Shown here in pieces: positions 7,980 to 13,960 of a stretch of 13,960 nt of DNA (its first letter is position 1; each line of letters begins with the position of its first letter). The position numbers and the translations under genes are program-made. The stretch covers positions 1 to 13,960 of the forward strand of contig JAOZKX010000014.1 of assembly GCA_029935135.1 (NCBI GenBank), written 5' to 3'. The notes below the pieces were generated by a model that was given only the letters and a program-made list of their open reading frames with translations, searched no databases and was not told the origin of the DNA. The stretch comes from Desulfocapsa sp. (GTDB taxonomy: Bacteria; Desulfobacterota; Desulfobulbia; Desulfobulbales; Desulfocapsaceae).

Positions 7980-9143
7980 ATGTCCCTCACACCCTATGAA
8001 GCAAAAGATCTTTTTCAATGGTTCACAGACAAAGAAGACATTCTGGTACTCGATGTTCGAAATGATAAGGATTTTCAACGATTTCAGGTTGAATCACCCT
8101 ACTCTTTCGATATGATAAATGTCTCCTATTACGACTTTATGGAGATTGAAGAAGAGAGCGTGGCCAAAGTGCCAAAAGGTCGTGCCGTCCGTATCGTCTG
8201 TGCCAAAGAAGGTTCTGCAAAATATGTGGGTGAGATTCTCGTAAAACATGGTTTTGATGATGTCCGTTATCTCACCGGAGGAATCAAGACCTGGGGCAAC
8301 CTTCTTGTGCCGAAGGTTGTGCAGGAAGATGATGCATTCAGCCTCTATCAATTTATTCGCCCAGGCAAGGCATCCTGCAGCTACGGCCTATCCTTTGGCA
8401 AAGAGATGATGCTCTTTGATCCCAGTCGTAATGTCGACTTTTATCTGGACTTTGCTAAAAGCAAGGGCTGCACAATTATCAAAACCTTCGAGACCCACCT
8501 GCAGGCAGATTATATTGCCGGATCCCGGGTTATTGCTGAAAAAACAGGGGCCGAATTTTTGGGCGGCTCTGATTTTGAAGGGACCAAGGCAGGAAATATT
8601 TTCCTCATTGATGCTGACATCCACCGCTTCAGCGAAGGCGGTCCGGAAGTAACCGTTATGTTGACCCCCGGACACACCCCAGGTTCCAGCAGTTTTCTTA
8701 TCAACAAACAGTATATGATTGCCGGAGATATGATCTTCATCGACTCCCTTGGCCGTCCCGACCTTGGCGGTCAGGCAATAGACTGGGCCGTCCTCCTTTT
8801 CAACTCCATGCTGAAGGTAAAAAAGGAACTTGATGATGCATTACTTATTCTCCCCGGTCATTATATGAGTTGGGCGGAAGCAACTGATGATCTTCTTTTC
8901 TGCATGGACTTTGGACAGATTAAAGAACGCAATAAATCTGTTTATGATATTGCCACAGAAGAAGAGTTTATCAAATATATTCAGACCAATATGCGACAGC
9001 AGCCTGCTGAATATGCCCTTATCCGACTGGCCAACGGGAATATGGAGCAGTACGAATCCGAGAAAGAGGAAGAGCTTGATCTCGGCAAGAATGAATGCGC
9101 TGCCACCGCCTATGCTAAGGCACAAGACGAGGCACAGGCCTGA
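7980..9143 (+). CDS. Rhodanese + metallo-beta-lactamase protein (persulfide dioxygenase/sulfurtransferase type)
   Basis: A cytoplasmic protein of 387 aa without a signal peptide. Residues 1-110 are a rhodanese domain: LDVRNDKDF, active-site loop CAKEGSA with Cys74, and the usual YLTGGIKTW end. Residues ~118-310 are a metallo-beta-lactamase domain of the ETHE1/persulfide dioxygenase type. The three residues that bind the single iron in ETHE1 are present as His173, His232 (TPGHTPGSSSF) and Asp250 (AGDMIFIDSLGRPDL). His294 (LPGHYMSW) is also present. The classic HxHxDH is reduced to H-L-Q-A-D-Y. The C-terminal tail, with EELDLGKNECAAT, matches the end of this subfamily. Likely role: handling persulfides (glutathione- or protein-bound sulfane sulfur), oxidising them and passing sulfur to or from the rhodanese Cys. 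The gene is monocistronic, with a good ribosome binding site. The family is secure; the exact reaction is inferred. Confidence 0.85.
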   Translation: MSLTPYEAKDLFQWFTDKEDILVLDVRNDKDFQRFQVESPYSFDMINVSYYDFMEIEEESVAKVPKGRAVRIVCAKEGSAKYVGEILVKHGFDDVRYLTGGIKTWGNLLVPKVVQEDDAFSLYQFIRPGKASCSYGLSFGKEMMLFDPSRNVDFYLDFAKSKGCTIIKTFETHLQADYIAGSRVIAEKTGAEFLGGSDFEGTKAGNIFLIDADIHRFSEGGPEVTVMLTPGHTPGSSSFLINKQYMIAGDMIFIDSLGRPDLGGQAIDWAVLLFNSMLKVKKELDDALLILPGHYMSWAEATDDLLFCMDFGQIKERNKSVYDIATEEEFIKYIQTNMRQQPAEYALIRLANGNMEQYESEKEEELDLGKNECAATAYAKAQDEAQA

Positions 9144-9156
9144 TTCCGGCTTTAAA

Positions 9157-9210
9157 GTTTTCGGTTTTCGGTGAAAGACAGAATACGGTCAGGATCTGAA
9201 AACTGAAAAC
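9157..9210. repeat. 15-bp stem hairpin of tandem 7-bp repeats between convergent genes
   Basis: GTTTTCGGTTTTCGG at 9157-9171 pairs over its full 15 bases with CTGAAAACTGAAAAC at 9196-9210 when two G-U wobbles are allowed; the loop is 24 bases. Each arm is a tandem repeat of a 7-base unit. It lies between the ends of the rhodanese/MBL gene and the minus-strand MBL gene, so a bidirectional terminator role is plausible. No T-run follows on either strand. Confidence 0.6.
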
Positions 9211-9218
9211 GCAGCCAA

Positions 9219-10109
9219 TCACTGTCCTCCCTTCTTTCCGGCTAATGGCTCACATGCCATAACTCCTGTTTTCTCCACCATAAAACAGATTTCACCAACT
9301 TTGTCTGTTCGCAGTACAGTTTGACTGTACTGCTCAAGAACAGCCATGGATTTCTCTGCTGGATAGCCATAGGGATTGTTCGCACCCACTGAAACAACTG
9401 AAAACACGGGTGAAAGTATTTTTATGAATTCCGGGTTACTGCTATCAGCAGCTGCATGATGGGCTGCCACCAGAAGATCCATGCTCTCTCCCCGGAGTAT
9501 GTAGGATAAAGAAGGCATTAAGCGCAGATCCACAGACTGGTCAACATCACCCATAATGAGCAGTCTTCGTCCCTCTTCGCTTGTAATCAGCAGCACCAGA
9601 GATGCTAGGTTCAAATTCCCCTTATCTTGCAGAGTATCAGGCCAGAGGACATCAATTCTCTGTTTCTGCCAGTGGAGGGTATCTCCAGCAATAAGACAGC
9701 CATACAGCGGATCTCTCTGCAGAGCAGAATTAACCTTCTCAAAGGATTCCTGCTCTGTGGAATGAACACTTTCGGGATCATGGCAATTGCCGCGTACCAA
9801 TGTCTGCGGCCATGCCTCCCGCACAGCAGGATATCCTGCTGCATGGTCCGGATGCAGATGTGTGAGGATGAGATAATCAAGAGACTTCACTCCATAGGCC
9901 TCCAGTCGTCTCAATACGGGGGGAGCCTGTTCAGCCACTCCCGTATCAATCAGCAGGCCATGTCCATTCTCTTCAAGCAGAATACTCTGTCCCATTCCCA
10001 CATCAAAAATCACAATTCGTAATGCAGCCATACAGTCACCTCTAAAGAAAAACAGATCCGCCAACAGTAACAAGAGAACAATTCCCTGTCTGCCGCTTAA
10101 GCATCTCAT
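9219..10109 (-). CDS. ComEC-type metallo-beta-lactamase protein, probably exported
   Basis: A stand-alone homologue (296 aa) of the metallo-beta-lactamase domain that forms the C-terminal part of the DNA-uptake channel ComEC/Rec2. The N terminus has a basic start, a hydrophobic run (IVLLLLLADLFFF) and a CMA/A junction, which suggests export or an inner-membrane anchor. Seen: FDVGMGQSILLE, HLHPDH at 84-89, NLASLVLLI near 167, the metal motif GDVD at 187-190, AAHHAA with His217/218, and SVGANNPYGYP near 240. These follow the ComEC pattern, but HHGS has become HHAA. It could be an extracytoplasmic nuclease or phosphodiesterase; the substrate is unknown. Its ATG overlaps the TGA of the upstream VanZ-like gene (ATGA at 10106-10109), so the two are translationally coupled. 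Confidence 0.78.
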   Translation of the reverse strand: MRCLSGRQGIVLLLLLADLFFFRGDCMAALRIVIFDVGMGQSILLEENGHGLLIDTGVAEQAPPVLRRLEAYGVKSLDYLILTHLHPDHAAGYPAVREAWPQTLVRGNCHDPESVHSTEQESFEKVNSALQRDPLYGCLIAGDTLHWQKQRIDVLWPDTLQDKGNLNLASLVLLITSEEGRRLLIMGDVDQSVDLRLMPSLSYILRGESMDLLVAAHHAAADSSNPEFIKILSPVFSVVSVGANNPYGYPAEKSMAVLEQYSQTVLRTDKVGEICFMVEKTGVMACEPLAGKKGGQ

Positions 10110-10627
10110 TTTTTCTCACTCGCTTCCTGCCGGTCAGGCTGGTTTTTCATAAGAAGATAGGCAAGAAATACGCCCAGGAATGCCGAGAAGAGATTCAAGC
10201 GCACATCACGCCAGTCACCCACCCGGCTGACAAGAAAATATTGCAGCAGTTCGTCCAGAAAGGAGAGGGAAACAGAGATAATAACGGCAATGTGAGGGCT
10301 GAAAATCTGGTAGGAAAAAAAGCCAAACAGGCCAAAAAGAGCCACATGAATCTTCTCCACGAAGGGAAGATTACCATAGAGGAAAAAAGAGAGCGCCGCG
10401 AGCCAGAGTAAATGCAACGCATCATATCTGCCTCCAACTCTCAATAATAAAACAAGATAGACGAGAGCAAATGCTACTAGAAAAGTATTGATAGTAAAGG
10501 CAATAACTGGCAGGGGCACAGATGCAAAAGCTGCAAGCTGAACTGAACGGCCGGTAATGGAAAGAAGAGGAATAGCCAGCAGCGTTCCCAACCACAGCCA
10601 GATATGGATTCCCACTCGACTACTCAT
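10106..10627 (-). CDS. VanZ-like family membrane protein
   Basis: I chose ATG 10627 (173 aa). The longer frame would start with TTG at 10657 and adds only ten uncharacteristic residues. The protein has about five hydrophobic segments (near 7-24, 39-63, 72-84, 96-125 and 147-160). It carries the VanZ-like signature in its C-terminal half: VEKIHVALFGLFGF, then DELLQYF at 125-131 and SRVGDWRDVRLNLFSAFLG from about 134. The function of this family is mostly unknown; VanZ itself gives low-level teicoplanin resistance, and that should not be assumed here. The charged tail is cytoplasmic by composition. It is the first gene of a two-gene operon with the ComEC-type protein, with a 4-base stop/start overlap. 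No clear promoter or ribosome binding site was recognised. Confidence 0.72.
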   Translation of the reverse strand: MSSRVGIHIWLWLGTLLAIPLLSITGRSVQLAAFASVPLPVIAFTINTFLVAFALVYLVLLLRVGGRYDALHLLWLAALSFFLYGNLPFVEKIHVALFGLFGFFSYQIFSPHIAVIISVSLSFLDELLQYFLVSRVGDWRDVRLNLFSAFLGVFLAYLLMKNQPDRQEASEKK

Positions 10628-10860
10628 ATTCACCAGCAGACACTGGAAATTAAGCAAAATGAAAGCGCTGTCATAAAAAAAACCATAGTCAAAACTTTGG
10701 AAATAGCGTACTTTCCGGAAAACAAGAAGGAATCCGGACCTCTTTTCAATACTCCTCCATGGAGCATAAGGTTCTTAACTACATTAGTTTCTATTATAAA
10801 GGCCAGTAAAAAATTTATAAGATACTAAAATACCACAGACCTCTACCCTACAACTTCCCC
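10628..10860. other. Divergent intergenic region with two palindromes and a possible -10 box
   Basis: This AT-rich gap separates the divergent VanZ-like and lipoprotein genes and must hold promoters for both. I see two perfect 10-bp palindromes, TTTCCGGAAA (10712-10721) and CTCCATGGAG (10755-10764). A TATAAA at 10795-10800, 60 bases before the lipoprotein start, has only a poor -35 candidate (TTCTTA, 10772-10777). No convincing gene or RNA is seen here. Confidence 0.4.
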
Positions 10861-11358
10861 ATGCAAAAAATAAAACTTTTTTCTCTTCTTTTCTTCGCAA
10901 TATTTCTTAGTGGATGTTTTTCAGACACCGCAACCTATGAGGGAATCAGTTATCCACAAGCAACGGACAGCCAATTTACCTTCCAGGGAGAAACTGTTCC
11001 GGACGACTGCCGGGTTTTTGCTCATCTTATGATGAATAGTAAAGGGCCAGCAACAGGTAAAGACATTTCTACTGCCATGCACACTGAAGCAGAATCAAAG
11101 GGAGCAAATCTTGTTCTTATCGGGATGACCCGTGAGATGCCAGACGAACAGTTTGAGGAAAACCGCTTTGATTACTATGGGCCTGAGTATGATTACTCAT
11201 TTCAACGAACCTGGCTGGGATGGAAGTTTGGCTTTGATGAATGGGATGAAGCGGGTTCCATTTCAGATCTCGGCAGCAACTCATGGGGAAATGGAGCAGC
11301 GAAATTTGACAACAGTCTGCTTATCCAGGCTGTTTTTCTGCACTGTGACAAGAAGTAA
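10861..11358 (+). CDS. Small lipoprotein of unknown function, RcsF/DUF4156-like pattern
   Basis: A 165-aa protein with a clear lipoprotein signal peptide: basic MQKIK, a hydrophobic core and lipobox LSGC with Cys19. Phe at +2 predicts sorting to the outer membrane. The mature part has just two further cysteines, Cys50 (PDDCRVF) and Cys162 (FLHCDKK), placed at the two ends of the domain. A GANLVLIG stretch lies at 81-88. This layout recalls RcsF- and YjeI-like small lipoproteins (Cys...GAN-V...Cys), where a disulfide can tie the ends together. The resemblance is weak and the function is unknown. An aromatic, acidic stretch from 100 to 130 (many Tyr, Trp, Asp) is distinctive. No ribosome binding site is visible before ATG 10861, but the lipobox supports this start. 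The gene is monocistronic and converges on the HPt gene. Confidence 0.75.
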   Translation: MQKIKLFSLLFFAIFLSGCFSDTATYEGISYPQATDSQFTFQGETVPDDCRVFAHLMMNSKGPATGKDISTAMHTEAESKGANLVLIGMTREMPDEQFEENRFDYYGPEYDYSFQRTWLGWKFGFDEWDEAGSISDLGSNSWGNGAAKFDNSLLIQAVFLHCDKK

Positions 11359-11384
11359 TGAACACCGATGACAAACGGTAAGCC

Positions 11385-11419
11385 GGCACTCTTTTCAGTA
11401 CCCCTCGGAGTCTAGTGCC
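11385..11419. terminator. Weak hairpin between convergent lipoprotein and HPt genes
   Basis: GGCACT (11385-11390) pairs with AGTGCC (11414-11419) over six bases with a 23-base loop. There is no adjoining T-run on either strand. It is the only structure seen in this 89-base convergent gap. Confidence 0.2.
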
Positions 11420-11447
11420 TCGCTTATCTGTTGTTTTCTTACAACCC

Positions 11448-11858
11448 CTAAAAAGTTTCTACTTTCCAGTCTGCCAATTCTATAAATGCTTTGCGGATAT
11501 CATCCATCTTCCGCTCACAGCTCTCAAAATCTTCAGAGCGGGCAAAAACCCCAAGATCTGCGGCATGGTTTGAAATACGCCAGGCAAAAACAGTGGCGGC
11601 AGCACCCTTCATCGCATGACACACCTCGCGCAGATGGTCACTGTCTTTCTCCTCCAGCCCCTTTTCAAGAGAAGCAACCCATTTGGGCTGACTCTTTTCC
11701 AAAAGATGGTCGAGCAGTTCTGAGACAATATCAAGATTCCCGTGGCAATTTGTCTTGAGTCGTTCCAGATCTAAAATAAGATCCGGCCGTTCTCCAGCAG
11801 AAGTATTCACTGTTGTTCCTATCGTTTTTTTCACATTCTCAAAAAAGTTACCTAACAC
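11448..11858 (-). CDS. Stand-alone histidine-phosphotransfer (HPt) domain protein
   Basis: A small cytoplasmic protein, 136 aa from GTG 11858 or 120 aa from GTG 11810. The second start has a better ribosome binding site (AGGA, six bases upstream) and drops only a poorly structured leader. The HPt signature is HAMKGAAATVFA with phospho-accepting His81 (long numbering), in the position of the usual HxxKG[SA]. The rest is predicted as a helical bundle: DLERLKTNCHGNLDIVSELL before, and the ISNHAADLGVFARSEDFE helix after. It would carry phosphate between a hybrid sensor kinase and a response regulator, but neither is in the window. It lies 71 bases (119 with the short start) downstream of the AAA+ ATPase gene on the same strand and may be cotranscribed. 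The T-rich stretch between them could also act as a weak terminator. Confidence 0.8.
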   Translation of the reverse strand: MLGNFFENVKKTIGTTVNTSAGERPDLILDLERLKTNCHGNLDIVSELLDHLLEKSQPKWVASLEKGLEEKDSDHLREVCHAMKGAAATVFAWRISNHAADLGVFARSEDFESCERKMDDIRKAFIELADWKVETF

Positions 11859-11929
11859 TTTTTAGCTTACACCAAAATATGTGAAAAAAAAGAAAAATCG
11901 AACGACCCAAAACAACTTCTGTCTTCATC

Positions 11930-13960
11930 CTACCAGACGGCACGCATGCCTTCCACTTTTCGTAACTGATCTATGCGCCGTTCCAGATCAATTCGCCACT
12001 CTGCATGAATCCTTGCAGCAGAGGGTGCTATCAGTTCAGGAAGCCCATAGACCAATCTGTCCGAGGCCCGACTGGCTTCAATCACCGCCTCAATTGAACG
12101 GGCACCAAACTTATAACGACCCAGTAAAAGTCTGAGTAACAGCCCCGAGGTTTTTCGCGCGGCTGTCTTCCAGTGTGTATCCATCTGGTGGGCAATAATA
12201 AAGGCACGTTTAAGAAGAATCCGGCGCAACTCTTCGAGATCATCGCTGTTTGCCGAATCGCGAAGAAGAATATCAGGGAGTTCAATCCCGTCGATGTCTA
12301 GAACCACACGCAATCGACTCATAAAATCAGGAATTTTCAGCGTCTTCATCAGGGCAAGCGCCTCCCGATCCGATGGATCCAGTAATTTTTCCATCCCGGA
12401 CCAGCTGGCCTTTACTCCACCGGCAAAAACAAAGATGGCTCGTCCGATAAAGTGCGGGATACCATTTACATAGGTTACCCCGTCCTGCATAGAGGGGAGG
12501 AAATAGCGTAGATAACCAAACTCGTGCCCATCATAGCGACAATCAAACTCATCCCAGAAGACGATGGGAACCTTGCCTCTGGCAACAGCCGCTCGTACCG
12601 GCTCGATGGCTGAGTTAATCTCATCGGGAGAGGCAAACTGGGTCAAGTTAAACTCAAAGAAATCAAAGGGATCTCCTTCAAATTTTTTGGAAATGACTTC
12701 TGCCACCTGTTTTACAGCAAAAGATTTTCCGGAACCCGGAGGGCCAAAGACGCCAAGACAGAGCGGCCGTAACACACTTTCCTTGGAGACATAGGAGTCC
12801 ATCACATTCTGCAGGGTAATAACCGGATCAATCTCAGCAGGGTCAGTGGTCCGCAGATGTCCGACCTGAAATATGGGAAGATTATCAAAACCGCTTTTCC
12901 TGTTCACCTCTTCTTTTAGATTGTGAAGAACTGAAACAATCTCATCCATATATCCGTAAGTATTGCCAATGGCTGGATTTACGGCAGCAGGGGATGGTTT
13001 CCTAAAATTAAAGAACTGGCGCAGAGCATGTTTCTTTTCGTTGGACCAGACCTGGCTGGCAACAAGTTCGAGCACTGCTTCAAAATCTGCCGTCAAGGCG
13101 GGTAATTCAAAAAAACTGGGATCGGCAGCTCCCTGATCGACAAAAGAACAGGCATAGCCGCCGGGAAAACTTTTGGAAAAATCCAGATTAGGAAATTCCA
13201 GAGTTCCTTTAAAATAATAGCCATGATGATAGAGATCATTCCAGTTATTTAACACTCTGGCAGAGAGATCATAAAAATAATTCCTGCTGAAAATAAACTT
13301 GCCGAACCGTAAAGAGTCCATGGCAAGCATGGCCGGTAACAGGGTGTCATAACAAGGGACAGACCCTCGATGTCGTGGTGAGCTTTTTTCTGGTAGACAC
13401 CCCTTACGGTGTCGGAAAAAGCTTTTCTCCGGACCAATATACAAGATGCCATGGGGGAACATCTCGACCACAATATGACAACGGAAACGGTCATTACTGC
13501 TGTCCCAAAGACCCACTTCATCTGTGCGCAGGGCACGCAGACACATGGCAACAATGGTTTCCCAGTTTACAGAACAATCCATCTCCATACGGGTGGTTTC
13601 CAGGTCCGAAAGTCTGCAAAAGAGAGTGAATCGTTCACCCAACTGCTCTGCCCATCCTCTCCAGTGAGCCACACTGATGCCCATAGCTATGGCCCAGGCA
13701 TCTGGATTCTTATCAAGATCACTTTGGGTGAGTTCCGGGGGATGACCGGAATCATCAATCACCACAATACCGTTATTCCCTGAAAGCATCTCCCTGTTCG
13801 TATCATCAACAACAAACGGTTCTGCTGATGATGAGCGGCCCGTTGCCGGCAGATACTGATTCACCATAAACCAGCCATGATCTTCCCGTTCAACTTTCCT
13901 ACTCTTATATTTCTTGAAAATCTGAAAGATATCCTTCTGCTCACCATAGGTAAGAGAATT
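11930..13960 (-). CDS. Large AAA+ ATPase with unassigned N-terminal region (5' end outside window)
   Basis: The frame is open through 13960, giving 676 visible residues; the ATG at 13867 lies inside an open frame (...EDHGWFMVNQYLPA), so the true start is beyond the window. Numbering below is from that ATG. The AAA+ core has Walker A GPPGSGKS at 375-382, Walker B VFWDEFD at 436-442, sensor-1-like IFVFAGG at 478-484, a possible arginine finger in PDFMSRLR at 513-520, and a sensor-2-like GARSIEAVIEAS at 588-599. The N-terminal ~330 residues show patterns such as RFTLFCRLSDLE (79-90), VNWETIVAMCLRAL (100-113) and CHIVVEMFPHGILYIG (130-145). From memory, these recall a ribokinase (PfkB)-like domain fused to AAA+ in RyR-domain-associated proteins. 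That is a weak assignment. There is no signal peptide or membrane segment. The HPt gene follows on the same strand. Confidence 0.75.
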   Translation of the reverse strand, partial: NSLTYGEQKDIFQIFKKYKSRKVEREDHGWFMVNQYLPATGRSSSAEPFVVDDTNREMLSGNNGIVVIDDSGHPPELTQSDLDKNPDAWAIAMGISVAHWRGWAEQLGERFTLFCRLSDLETTRMEMDCSVNWETIVAMCLRALRTDEVGLWDSSNDRFRCHIVVEMFPHGILYIGPEKSFFRHRKGCLPEKSSPRHRGSVPCYDTLLPAMLAMDSLRFGKFIFSRNYFYDLSARVLNNWNDLYHHGYYFKGTLEFPNLDFSKSFPGGYACSFVDQGAADPSFFELPALTADFEAVLELVASQVWSNEKKHALRQFFNFRKPSPAAVNPAIGNTYGYMDEIVSVLHNLKEEVNRKSGFDNLPIFQVGHLRTTDPAEIDPVITLQNVMDSYVSKESVLRPLCLGVFGPPGSGKSFAVKQVAEVISKKFEGDPFDFFEFNLTQFASPDEINSAIEPVRAAVARGKVPIVFWDEFDCRYDGHEFGYLRYFLPSMQDGVTYVNGIPHFIGRAIFVFAGGVKASWSGMEKLLDPSDREALALMKTLKIPDFMSRLRVVLDIDGIELPDILLRDSANSDDLEELRRILLKRAFIIAHQMDTHWKTAARKTSGLLLRLLLGRYKFGARSIEAVIEASRASDRLVYGLPELIAPSAARIHAEWRIDLERRIDQLRKVEGMRAVW
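13381..13423. repeat. Compound inverted repeat inside the AAA+ ATPase gene
   Basis: AGCTTTTT (13381-13388) pairs with AAAAAGCT (13416-13423). Inside, GACACC (13396-13401) pairs with GGTGTC (13408-13413) around a six-base loop, with an asymmetric 7/2 internal loop. It encodes about residues 149-162 of the ATPase (RHRKGCLPEK region) and keeps the frame open. Confidence 0.5.

Noticed and set aside
8505..8530. Loss of HxHxDH taken as evidence of a dead metallo-enzyme
   Set aside because: The three iron ligands of the ETHE1 type are still present, so inactivity does not follow.
10658..10700. Minus-strand promoter starting from TTGACT upstream of the VanZ-like gene
   Set aside because: The only -10-like sequence (TATGAC) is about 11 bases away, too close for a sigma70 promoter.
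10604..10828. 74-residue plus-strand frame overlapping the VanZ-like start
   Set aside because: It overlaps the promoter region and the 5' end of a real gene, lacks a ribosome binding site, and its sequence is low-complexity lysine/isoleucine-rich as expected of AT-rich spacer.
13409..13783. 124-residue plus-strand frame inside the AAA+ gene
   Set aside because: Antisense to a continuous, motif-consistent ATPase frame. The composition is unlike the neighbouring proteins and no start signal is seen.
13865..13867. ATG at 13867 as the true start of the AAA+ protein
   Set aside because: The frame stays open for 31 more codons to the window edge with coding-like sequence and no ribosome binding site before this ATG, so the gene is treated as 5'-incomplete.
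1..13960. CRISPR arrays, tRNA or rRNA genes, insertion sequences
   Set aside because: No regularly spaced repeats, cloverleaf sequences, transposase-like proteins or terminal inverted repeats with target duplications were found by eye.

Overview
This window looks like chromosomal DNA of a Gram-negative, moderate-GC bacterium. A complete BamA proves an outer membrane. The best taxonomic fit is a deltaproteobacterial sulfur-cycling lineage such as the Desulfobulbales. That placement is inference, based on the extra domain in front of the BamA POTRA repeats, the rhodanese/persulfide-dioxygenase-like protein and the overall protein style. No rRNA, tRNA, CRISPR array, insertion sequence or phage gene was seen.

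Left part (1-7827, plus strand): the 3' end of an NAD-dependent epimerase/dehydratase-type gene, then bamA with its own candidate promoter and a strong intrinsic terminator, then mfd (transcription-repair coupling factor) followed 13 bases later by a yrfG-like GMP/IMP nucleotidase. The terminator behind bamA ends five bases before the mfd start codon, so how mfd is transcribed and translated is an open question.

Middle (7980-11358): a rhodanese + metallo-beta-lactamase protein of the persulfide dioxygenase type (plus strand) converges on a minus-strand pair. That pair is a VanZ-like membrane protein whose stop codon overlaps the start of an exported ComEC-type metallo-beta-lactamase protein. 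The two convergent ends are separated by a 15-bp stem hairpin made of tandem repeats. A small orphan lipoprotein gene (plus strand) is divergent from the VanZ-like gene.

Right part (11448-13960, minus strand): a large AAA+ ATPase, open to the window edge and therefore 5'-incomplete, followed by a small orphan histidine-phosphotransfer (HPt) protein. The AAA+ protein has a long N-terminal region that I cannot assign firmly. It recalls ribokinase-like/AAA+ proteins of the RyR-associated type, and this is the least understood part of the window.

All intergenic gaps are shorter than about 210 bases. The largest are 612-801 (candidate bamA promoter and a palindrome) and 10628-10860 (divergent promoter region with two palindromes).
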